Assembly (NCBI RefSeq): GCF_002188465.1
Contig: NZ_NINW01000031.1
Span: forward strand, 1-56,976
Direction of reading: 5' to 3'
From: Pigmentiphaga sp. NML080357
Lineage (GTDB): Bacteria; Pseudomonadota; Gammaproteobacteria; Burkholderiales; Burkholderiaceae_B
Length of the DNA stretch: 56,976 nucleotides
The position numbers and the translations under genes were made by a program. This document shows positions 16,703 to 25,000 of this stretch, one piece after another. Every line of letters starts with the position of its first letter. Position 1 is the stretch's first letter. The notes beneath the pieces were generated by a model. The model did no database searches and was not told the origin of the DNA. It saw only the letters and a list, made by a program, of their open reading frames with translations.

Positions 16703-18812
16703 TCTCCCATCCTCGCTACCGCTGGGAACACGAATGCCGGTTCGGTATCGAACGTGACAATCGGCGGTTCATCCCCGCTTACGCGGGGAACACGTGGATA
16801 CCCACTTTCCGTTGATCTGGACTACCGGTTCATCCCCGCTCCCGCGGGGAACACCGCATGGCAAGCGATAGGCGAAGTTCCGGGCGCGGTTCATCCCCGC
16901 TCCCGCGGGGAACACCTGAAGAGTCGTACCTTGAGCGCTGCCGAAAGCGGTTCATCCCCGCTCCCGCGGGGAACACATGAGGCGCTCGTAGGCAGTCAGA
17001 TCCTGCGCCGGTTCATCCCCGCTCCCGCGGGGAACACGGGTTGTCCGGCAACGCGGATGCCATCATTCCGCGGTTCATCCCCGCTCCCGCGGGGAACACT
17101 GGCCCGGACCAGCCAAGACGAAGGCCTGGCGCGGTTCATCCCCGCTCCCGCGGGGAACACGAAAGGCGCCGACTGGGTGTGCATGTACCACGGCGGTTCA
17201 TCCCCGCTCCCGCGGGGAACACAACAACGAAGACGTCGAACTGCAATTCCTCGCCGGTTCATCCCCGCTCCCGCGGGGAACACGCGCGGGTTCGCCGTCT
17301 TGAAACGAGCAACTGCTGGTTCATCCCCGCTCCCGCGGGGAACACGCAGGCGGTCTCGTCGGATCGGACGAAGGTTACGGTTCATCCCCGCTCCCGCGGG
17401 GAACACCGCATTGCCAGCGACAGCCGCATCTCCGGACGCGGTTCATCCCCGCTCCCGCGGGGAACACGGCGTGCACCGAGTGTGCGTGTGCTTTCAGTGT
17501 GGTTCATCCCCGCTCCCGCGGGGAACACTGCCAAGCGCGAGCCGTGTCCCGCCGCCGTAACGGTTCATCCCCGCTCCCGCGGGGAACACGTGAAGTCGAT
17601 CTGCGCCCGCTTCTTAGCCATCGGTTCATCCCCGCTCCCGCGGGGAACACTTCCTCAATTCGACAGGAAGGGCACGCAACTTCGGTTCATCCCCGCTCCC
17701 GCGGGGAACACGGTATTCCGCTACAACGGAGAACTATACCGGGCGGTTCATCCCCGCTCCCGCGGGGAACACTCGTCCAGAAGCTTCTGTAGAGGGGCGT
17801 CACTGCGGTTCATCCCCGCTCCCGCGGGGAACACTTGTCGCGAATTTCCGCGCTTATCGTTTCGAGCGGTTCATCCCCGCTCCCGCGGGGAACACGCCTC
17901 TGACATTTTCACCCAGGACATTGAAGACGGTTCATCCCCGCTCCCGCGGGGAACACGATTTCGCGCTTCCCCGGCCGCCGCGAACGAACGGTTCATCCCC
18001 GCTCCCGCGGGGAACACTGGCGCAGCATCCGCGCGAGGCTGGCCAGGGGCGGTTCATCCCCGCTCCCGCGGGGAACACTGTACGCCGGCGCGTTGTGCAC
18101 CGCGCAGCAGCGGTTCATCCCCGCTCCCGCGGGGAACACCTAGGCAAGGCCGAAAAAACGCCGTGGCGGGCCGGTTCATCCCCGCTCCCGCGGGGAACAC
18201 GGCGCCGCCCTCGTTACCTGGCCCCAGGCGCCCGGTTCATCCCCGCTCCCGCGGGGAACACGTCGCAAGTGGCGAAGCCGGGCTTTTTCCTGTCTGGTTC
18301 ATCCCCGCTCCCGCGGGGAACACCAATCGTCCTCTCGGACGGTTTCGCCTACCAGCGGTTCATCCCCGCTCCCGCGGGGAACACGATACCCGGTATCTAG
18401 CAACAGCATCGAACGTCGGTTCATCCCCGCTCCCGCGGGGAACACCCGGCGAGATCACCACCCGCTCGCTCGACCTGCGGTTCATCCCCGCTCCCGCGGG
18501 GAACACCGAAGACCTGATTTCAGCCCTGGGCGGCGAAGCGGTTCATCCCCGCTCCCGCGGGGAACACGGATACCCGGTATCTAGCAACATCGCGGATCGC
18601 CGGTTCATCCCCGCTCCCGCGGGGAACACGCCTGCACGGTCGCCTGCACAGTAGCGGCGGCCGGTTCATCCCCGCTCCCGCGGGGAACACGGTAGCATCG
18701 ACAATACGCCTACCCCAACTACCGGTTCATCCCCGCTCCCGCGGGGAACACTTAATCAGGGCGGACAGGTAGTGGCCGGCGATCGGTTCATCCCCGCTCC
18801 CGCGGGGAACAC
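16703..18812 (-). CRISPR. CRISPR array 1 (type I-E), 34 repeats plus one eroded
   Basis: There are 34 repeats of 29 bp starting at 16765 and ending at 18812, with 33 spacers of 32-33 bp (period 61-62). One eroded repeat (about 20 of 29 matches) sits at 16703-16731, one period earlier. In the cas-sense (minus) orientation the repeat begins GTGTTCCCCGC and ends GCGGGGATGAACCG with loop GGGA: a 6-bp stem with a GNRA tetraloop and the 8-nt handle ATGAACCG. The leader is on the right, so spacers near 18784 are youngest. The oldest regular repeat (16765-16793) has loop GTAA like array 2. Three repeats (17317, 17500, 18295) end in A instead of G. Two spacers (18385 and 18569) share 21 bases. The spacer at 17284-17316 resembles mntA in this window. 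Confidence 0.99.
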
Positions 18813-18875
18813 ACCAAACCTAACCGATTGTTTTCAAAAGAAAAAATCGGACCACAAGAATCTACCAACTTTTTG
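18813..18875 (-). promoter_or_regulatory. Leader of array 1
   Basis: An AT-rich stretch lies between the first repeat and the cas2 stop. Shared with the other two arrays are ACCAAA at the repeat junction, the core TTGTTTTCAAAAGAAAAAA and the block AATCTACCAACTTTTT (18859-18874). The core is flanked by CCGATT (18824) and AATCGG (18845), which can pair. The block resembles an IHF site on the minus strand (about 10 of 13 positions). Type I-E leaders use IHF to direct Cas1-Cas2 integration, so this is the expected role. Confidence 0.75.
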
Positions 18876-20104
<1,229 letters not shown>

Positions 20105-20131
20105 GCTCGACGCTTCTTCCGCTATACCCCG

Positions 20132-20791
20132 TCACACAGGCCTACGAACAAGCATCAGGCCGCATCCGAAGGCCTTGGCATGTCCCAACCCCGAAACCAG
20201 CATCGCTGCGAAGGCATCCTGGTCGGTCACTCGGAGTCCTCCGCGGAAATCCACGGAGCTGAAGCGAAGTTGGTCTTCCTTGGCCACATGCTGGGTATAC
20301 CCATCGACGGACAGGCTGGCCTGGTCTACCTTAAAACCATGTTGTTCCCCCTGCTGGCTGAGCCAGGCCGTGCACGCCGATCGCACCAAGGAATAGCCGG
20401 TTGCGGGTTTAGATCCCTCCGCCTTCGCACGCGTCTTGGCGTCCATGACCACGTCGTGGCGCCGACTCTTGCCGTCATCGTGCCGGCGCGTAACCACCGG
20501 GTTGGCACGCAGCTCGAACTCCAATTCATCGCCATTTTGCAGCCGGGGAGCATAGGGCCGTGTACGCACGGACCACGCGTCACTAAAGGCGACAGGAGGC
20601 CGTTTGGATACGACATAGAAACGCATGGCCGGTCCCTGGTCCGCCCGGCGGAAGATGTGGTCTCGAGTCGTACCCGCTTCAGAGGGGAAGAAGCGCCATA
20701 GCCATTGATGTTCAGCGTAGGCGCCCGGCAACAGCTGGCGCACGGCCTCGTGCTCCGAGCCAGGGGTAGGCGTAATCACACTGAAGTGCAT
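20132..20791 (-). CDS. cas6e: Cas6e crRNA-processing endoribonuclease
   Basis: A 219-residue Cas6e (CasE). The likely catalytic His is H28 in YAEHQWLWRFFP, and the Gly-rich C-terminal loop is GLGHAKAFGCGLMLV. It should cut 3' of the repeat stem, leaving the handle AUGAACCG. It begins one base after the cas5e stop and is followed 27 bp later by cas1. Confidence 0.97.
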   Translation of the reverse strand: MHFSVITPTPGSEHEAVRQLLPGAYAEHQWLWRFFPSEAGTTRDHIFRRADQGPAMRFYVVSKRPPVAFSDAWSVRTRPYAPRLQNGDELEFELRANPVVTRRHDDGKSRRHDVVMDAKTRAKAEGSKPATGYSLVRSACTAWLSQQGEQHGFKVDQASLSVDGYTQHVAKEDQLRFSSVDFRGGLRVTDQDAFAAMLVSGLGHAKAFGCGLMLVRRPV

Positions 20792-20792
20792 G

Positions 20793-21506
20793 TCAGGCCC
20801 CCTGCGGCAGCATGGCGACGTGCTGCGTACGTTCGCCGTATTGCCAGGCGCCGCGGTGAATCAGCCGGTCACGTTGGCGAATGGTCAGGCTCGACTCGAT
20901 GCCGGGCGTCATACCATCACACCAGGTCAACTTGGTGGGGCGACTGGACGGCACCTCGGCAGCGTACGGATAACGGGACAACGCGGAAAGGACGTCATCG
21001 ACCTCGATCAGGCAAGGTGCCATGGGAGCTTCCAGCGGGCAGGATTTGCGTCCCAGGTAAGGGACAAAAACCGGTGTCAGCAAGGCCTGGCGCAAGGCCT
21101 CCAGCGAATAAGGGGCGTCTTGGCCGGCCTGGACGGCAATGCGATACCTGACGTCTTGTAGATGATCGCGGGCGGACAAGATGGTGCTCAACTGAGACCT
21201 GGGAAATGCCAGCTCATCCTTGCGGGTAGCATGGCGAGTCCCTTTCAGCAGACTGCGTGGCGCAACTTGCGCGGTATGGTAATCGCGCAGCATCGGACCA
21301 GAGGCATATACGCCAACCGCCAACAAATAATGCCGGTGAACCGCCTGGATGGCCTCTTCCTGATCACGCCGCAGCCCCATGGCTGCACACAGCAGACCGG
21401 CAAGCGCAGACGCAGTGGGAAGATCATGTGTCCCCCGGTATTCGCCCACAGCCGACTCTCCCCAGGAAGCCATGGCGCCTTGCAGTTGAAAGACCAGGTA
21501 CTGCAT
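20793..21506 (-). CDS. cas5e: Cascade subunit Cas5e
   Basis: A 237-residue Cas5e (CasD). It starts MQYLVFQLQGAMASWGESAV, the family N-terminus, with the Gly-rich GLLCAAMGLRRD and the FVPYLGRKSCPLEAPMAPCL segment. It caps the crRNA 5' handle in Cascade. It begins 3 bp after cas7e and nearly abuts cas6e. Confidence 0.97.
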   Translation of the reverse strand: MQYLVFQLQGAMASWGESAVGEYRGTHDLPTASALAGLLCAAMGLRRDQEEAIQAVHRHYLLAVGVYASGPMLRDYHTAQVAPRSLLKGTRHATRKDELAFPRSQLSTILSARDHLQDVRYRIAVQAGQDAPYSLEALRQALLTPVFVPYLGRKSCPLEAPMAPCLIEVDDVLSALSRYPYAAEVPSSRPTKLTWCDGMTPGIESSLTIRQRDRLIHRGAWQYGERTQHVAMLPQGA

Positions 21507-21509
21507 GGC

Positions 21510-22607
21510 TCAGTCCCGTACGAAATCGATCAGGGATTGCAATGAACCCGTGCCCGCATCGGCATCGAAGGCCTGGCTGGCATCCGAGCAGGCGCCATAT
21601 ATCTTGTCGAAATTTGCACGCTGTGCCGTCAACGCTTCAATGGCCTCGGTCAGCATCGACTTGTCGTCGCTACCTCGCACGGGCCGTAAGAAAGCTTGTG
21701 ACAGACTACGCGGCTGCTGAGTGCCTTTTTCGGCCAACACATAGGCGGCATATGCTCGCGAAGCGTAGCTGTTCTGCATGCCGGTGGGGCTTACCTTGCA
21801 GATGGTTTCCAGCAAGGACGCCAGCGCCCGCCGGGCCAGTTCCTGGTCACCCTTGAGGTTCTCCTGCAGCAATGTCCGGTTCACGCAGACATACAGGTAG
21901 AACAGGCCAGCGCCATAACCGCGCTCGCCTATGTGGCCTGCGCCGGTATCGTTGTCCAGATCGTCCACAGCGCTGAAGTAATCATCCTCGACTTCCGCCC
22001 GATGGACGGTAAAGGCGTGCGCGACTTGCACTGCCGCGTCCACGTTGAACTCGTTGGCACTGGCAAGCATGCGGCCAAACATGGACACGTCCACCGCGGT
22101 GGCATCCTTGCTGAGCAGCTTGAGCTCATCGGATTCAGGCCCCTTGCCGCGTTGAACGCAGCTCGCGGCCAATCGCAATGCCGCCTGATGTTCGGCGGGC
22201 GAGACATGCACGATCTCTTTGATCTGAAGCAGCTTCTTCAAGTCTTGATCGGACAGTCCTTCGTCATCGGTTTTTTTCTTTTTCGACTCCGGTTTTTCCA
22301 CTTCCAGAGAACCGAAAGCCGCAGCGATCTGGCGCGCCCACTCCAAGGCCTTTTGCGCATCCAGCCCCTGGGCAAGCATGGCGTCGTACACATCCTTTCC
22401 CAGAAGCCGGGTGCGTTTACCCAGATGATCGCCAACGGCGGTCTCGAACAGATCGGAAGTACGCCAGGCACGCTTGAGACTCTGCGATGACACGCGCAAC
22501 CGTAAGGCCCCCCCCATCAGCGCCGTCTTGGGGCGGCCGGTATCGTCGCGGTTCAGATTGGCTGGAGCGTAGTGGGTCAAGACGTGCAATTGAATGAAGT
22601 CGGACAT
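21510..22607 (-). CDS. cas7e: Cascade backbone subunit Cas7e
   Basis: I start at ATG 22607 (MSDFIQLHVLTHYAPANLNR), preceded by AGGA at a proper distance; a longer frame to 22697 lacks such support. The 365-residue Cas7e (CasC) carries DDTGRPKTALMGGALRLRVS and SQSLKRAWRTSDLFE, the conserved N-terminal RNA-binding face. A Lys/Glu-rich stretch (KPESKKKKTDDEG, about 120-132) fits a disordered loop. Cas7 subunits assemble along the spacer part of the crRNA. Confidence 0.97.
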   Translation of the reverse strand: MSDFIQLHVLTHYAPANLNRDDTGRPKTALMGGALRLRVSSQSLKRAWRTSDLFETAVGDHLGKRTRLLGKDVYDAMLAQGLDAQKALEWARQIAAAFGSLEVEKPESKKKKTDDEGLSDQDLKKLLQIKEIVHVSPAEHQAALRLAASCVQRGKGPESDELKLLSKDATAVDVSMFGRMLASANEFNVDAAVQVAHAFTVHRAEVEDDYFSAVDDLDNDTGAGHIGERGYGAGLFYLYVCVNRTLLQENLKGDQELARRALASLLETICKVSPTGMQNSYASRAYAAYVLAEKGTQQPRSLSQAFLRPVRGSDDKSMLTEAIEALTAQRANFDKIYGACSDASQAFDADAGTGSLQSLIDFVRD

Positions 22608-22659
22608 GGGATTCCTCGGTGCAACGCTAAAGGGAATAGGTGAGCAAATGCGCCAGGCG

Positions 22660-23163
22660 TCAGTTGGGCCAGCGGTAGTAGCCATAGGCCCAGTCACGCT
22701 TCACTTTGTCGCCCCAGAAGACGACATCTCGGGTGAGTTGAATCGGGCAGACCAAGCCGTCAATCAAGGGCAGGACCCGTCGCAGCCCTGTAAACAAAGC
22801 TTCGTCGTTGTGTGCGTCGAGCAGACGACGAAAACGCAATTCGCTGACGGCGTTGCGATCGGAGCCAGGGGTTCGTTCGCTCATGGCCAAGGGCATGGCA
22901 AGACGGCCGGTGGACTGCTTCAAATGAGACATCAGCGCGCAAGCCATGGCCAGACGGTCCCCCTTCCACTCATCGAACGCTCCTGGCTCGAGTTCGTTCA
23001 GTTGTTGGCGCAAACGATGCACCGCCGGACACATAACGGCATCGAGCACGGAAGAAGCCCGACGCAACTGCGCTCGCCCCCCCTTGTCGTGTTCGTCCAT
23101 GTACGCCAGCCAACGCCGAATGGATAGTCCGCCAGGGCTGTCGGGGGTCAGAGTCAAAGACAT
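22660..23163 (-). CDS. cse2: Cascade small subunit Cse2 (Cas11e)
   Basis: A 167-residue Cse2 (CasB) with the family blocks AQLRRASSVLDAVMCPAVHR, ELRFRRLLDAHNDEALFTGL and DVVFWGDKVKRDWAYGYYRW. It stabilises the target-strand side of the R-loop. It sits 24 bp after cse1 and 52 bp before cas7e. Confidence 0.96.
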   Translation of the reverse strand: MSLTLTPDSPGGLSIRRWLAYMDEHDKGGRAQLRRASSVLDAVMCPAVHRLRQQLNELEPGAFDEWKGDRLAMACALMSHLKQSTGRLAMPLAMSERTPGSDRNAVSELRFRRLLDAHNDEALFTGLRRVLPLIDGLVCPIQLTRDVVFWGDKVKRDWAYGYYRWPN

Positions 23164-23187
23164 GGATCCTCCTGCTCTTGCTGTGTT

Positions 23188-24789
23188 CTAAGCTGCCTGC
23201 TTTTTCCTGGATACTTGTTCGACAGGCAGGTTCAGTGTTTTCTTCAACTTGTCGCCCATCATGGTGGCGCGCAGGAACTCGCGGGCCTTGGCGACACGAC
23301 GGGGGTTACTGCGGTCTATTTCCCCTGCGCCGACAAATACGTTTTCGAATAGCGCCATGTTGGTACGCTGCAGTGTTTTCAACCATGATTGGCTCAAGAC
23401 CTCCAACTCTGAATCGCTCGGCCTCACATGCATGACATCGATCAAGCGTTGCAACAGCTTGTAGAATTCCGCCTCGGTGTCAGTCCAGAATGCGGCATCC
23501 ACGGCGCTGTAGTCCCCCCGGGCTTCACCTCCGAACCAGGCGGCCTTGACTGCATTGCGTAATGCGTATGCACTGTCTTTGGCTCCCGCCAGCCAGCTTT
23601 GCAATACGGACTGCAGACGCTTGACATTGGCGGGGCTGTAATCGTCGAGGTTGTACACAGGCAGTCGGGCCTCATACCAGCACCTGGCTTTCATGTTGTC
23701 CATGTCGTAGCCGAACGCCCACAGGCTGGGAACGGGGCCCGCATGCCGCGTCCTGCGACTGGTTCGGAAATGCGTCACCACGCGGGCTGGACGCTGGGCT
23801 GCTTTCTCGTCGGTTACGCCTACCAGCCAGGGCAACCAATGGCGATACCCAAATCCCCCCGGCTGTGGGTGTAGGGGCAGCCATTCTCCCTTGACCTGGT
23901 AATAGGGCGATAGCACGTGATCCCAGGGCCCCTTGTAATTGAGCCCATATGGCGCCGTTGCGTACTGGGATAGCAACCTGACGTGATGTCGATGGCAGAT
24001 GTCGCAATCACCTTCGACAGTTTGATCGAAGTCCAATCGGATGCGCCGAGGCGTGGACCAATAGATATGCAAAGGATGAGTCTGAATGGGACTCGTTTGC
24101 CCCTGGTCAGGCTGAATAGCGTCGACAGCCGCCAACCACGGAAAGGTGAAATGTGGGGCCGTCTTCCTGACGTCGCCTCCATGCGCCTCCCGCTCCGGCG
24201 ATTCGATAACGTTCAACCAAAGATCGTGCCACAGCGACTTGGCAGGTTGGCACGCCAACAATGTGGTCAGCGGTCCGCCACCTCGCAAACCCGTACGGTG
24301 TCCGGCTCCACCTGCCGGAGCATTGACCTGGAGCGTAAACAGAGCGGTTACCGCGCAGTGAGGACACAGACGCTCGATGCGGCCACGCTTGACGAAGTGG
24401 TCGCTGTTGTTCTTGATGGCGTTCTCTCCTGGAGAGTCGATCAACAGACCGGAGATGCTGAAGTCGGCTTTCGCCGTCAGCGCGGCATCTTGCATGAACC
24501 GCGCGCCATTGCCGTCGTAGGTGAAATAGTCAACGCTGCCCTTCCACCACGATTGCAGCGTGCTGGCGTCGGGCGGAGTGGTAAACCACCGTTCCCAGTC
24601 GCGCGCGTTGCTCAGCGGCGCATGAGTTGATAGCAGGCCAATGGCGAATTGGGCCAGGGCTCCATTGAAATCGGCCCGATTCGCGTCAAAGGCAAGCAGT
24701 TCCGGATCCGCCAAGTCTGCGGGGGAGATCCAGCGACGCGCCCCGGAATGATCGCGAACGGGCATCCATGCATCGGTAAGCAGTGACAC
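23188..24789 (-). CDS. cse1: Cascade large subunit Cse1 (Cas8e)
   Basis: A 533-residue Cse1 (CasA), responsible for PAM recognition and Cas3 recruitment. The N-terminus is LLTDAWMPVRDHSGARRW; NGALAQFAIGLLSTHAPL is a family hallmark. Two Cys pairs (RLCPHCAV and CDICHRHH) suggest a zinc site. The start is GTG at 24789 with GGGGGA upstream; no ATG fits better. It is the first gene of the Cascade operon, whose promoter lies in the 209-bp gap before cas3 and carries the CreR target site. Confidence 0.96.
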   Translation of the reverse strand: MSLLTDAWMPVRDHSGARRWISPADLADPELLAFDANRADFNGALAQFAIGLLSTHAPLSNARDWERWFTTPPDASTLQSWWKGSVDYFTYDGNGARFMQDAALTAKADFSISGLLIDSPGENAIKNNSDHFVKRGRIERLCPHCAVTALFTLQVNAPAGGAGHRTGLRGGGPLTTLLACQPAKSLWHDLWLNVIESPEREAHGGDVRKTAPHFTFPWLAAVDAIQPDQGQTSPIQTHPLHIYWSTPRRIRLDFDQTVEGDCDICHRHHVRLLSQYATAPYGLNYKGPWDHVLSPYYQVKGEWLPLHPQPGGFGYRHWLPWLVGVTDEKAAQRPARVVTHFRTSRRTRHAGPVPSLWAFGYDMDNMKARCWYEARLPVYNLDDYSPANVKRLQSVLQSWLAGAKDSAYALRNAVKAAWFGGEARGDYSAVDAAFWTDTEAEFYKLLQRLIDVMHVRPSDSELEVLSQSWLKTLQRTNMALFENVFVGAGEIDRSNPRRVAKAREFLRATMMGDKLKKTLNLPVEQVSRKKQAA

Positions 24790-24839
24790 TGGACGTCCCC
24801 CATTATTGAGAATGAATTAATCGTACCCCGTTTTTTATC

Positions 24840-24857
24840 TGTTAAGCACGTATTGAT
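24840..24857 (-). promoter_or_regulatory. cse1 promoter region with CreR-target protospacer
   Basis: On the minus strand TTAACA (plus 24840-24845) is a good -35 hexamer (5 of 6) for the cse1 operon; the -10 is less clear. On the plus strand the PAM AAG (24844-24846) is followed by CACGTATTGAT (24847-24857), which equals the first 11 guide bases of the crRNA-like gene at 24922 except at position 6. Cascade bound here would overlap the -35 and upstream region. In locus 2 the equivalent promoter is clearer (TTGACG, 17 bp, TAGACT). Confidence 0.7.
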
Positions 24858-24884
24858 CCTAGTTAAAAACCCTAGCATGGAAGA

Positions 24885-24893
24885 TGCGATACT
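24885..24893 (+). promoter_or_regulatory. Extended -10 promoter of creR (locus 1)
   Basis: TGCGATACT is an extended -10 (TGn + GATACT). The same motif occurs as TGCGATAAT at 54857-54865 in locus 2, at the matching place before the crRNA-like gene, within a conserved ATGCGATAnTTGC. A start site near 24900 would begin the RNA just at the first repeat-like hairpin. Confidence 0.55.
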
Positions 24894-24899
24894 TGCACC

Positions 24900-24965
24900 A
24901 CTCCCCAGTGGGGATGAACCGCACGTGTTGATTGCGGAAACAAGGTTCCCCAAGACATTGGGGTC
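24900..24965 (+). ncRNA. creR: CreR-type crRNA-like RNA (locus 1)
   Basis: This plus-strand unit lies between cas3 and cse1, opposite to both. Its parts in order are: a degenerate repeat with CCCC-AGT-GGGG hairpin (24903-24913) ending in the exact type I-E handle ATGAACCG (24914-24921); a 23-nt guide starting CACGTGTTGAT (24922-24944); and a second repeat-like element GTTCCCC...TTGGGG (24945-24963) that folds as a 6-bp stem. The guide's first 11 bases match the AAG-flanked site at 24847 except at position 6. That position is flipped out in type I-E crRNA-DNA pairing, so the mismatch should be tolerated. Matching ends after position 11, enough for Cascade binding but too little for cleavage. 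Known cas-regulating RNAs (CreR mini-CRISPRs of type I-B, I-E and V-A) work in this way. Function here is inferred, but a second covarying copy supports it strongly. Confidence 0.85.
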
Positions 24966-24973
24966 GCAAGTCC

Positions 24974-25000
24974 GAGGGAAGGGGCTCTGTCCCTTCCCTC
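24974..25000. terminator. Stable hairpin at creR end and cas3 stop
   Basis: GAGGGAAGGG and CCCTTCCCTC form a perfect 10-bp stem with a 7-nt loop, straddling the cas3 stop codon. There is no T-run on either side, so it may be a weak or bidirectional terminator, or an RNA 3' stabiliser for creR. Locus 2 has a different hairpin at the same place (54956-54982). Confidence 0.5.

Noticed and set aside
17041-18654. Long open frame (537 codons) across array 1, and similar ones across arrays 2 and 3
   Set aside because: They are produced by the 61-bp repeat period lacking stops; the proteins are just repeat translations (FIPAPAGNT...) and are not genes.
18824-18850. Leader inverted repeat as a transcription terminator
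   Set aside because: The arms are short and not followed by a T-run in the direction of array transcription.
24896-24965. A stray, degenerate CRISPR repeat or start of a mini-array for immunity
   Set aside because: The two repeat-like parts are too diverged and the guide too short for a normal spacer, while the match to the cse1 promoter and its covariation favour a regulatory RNA.
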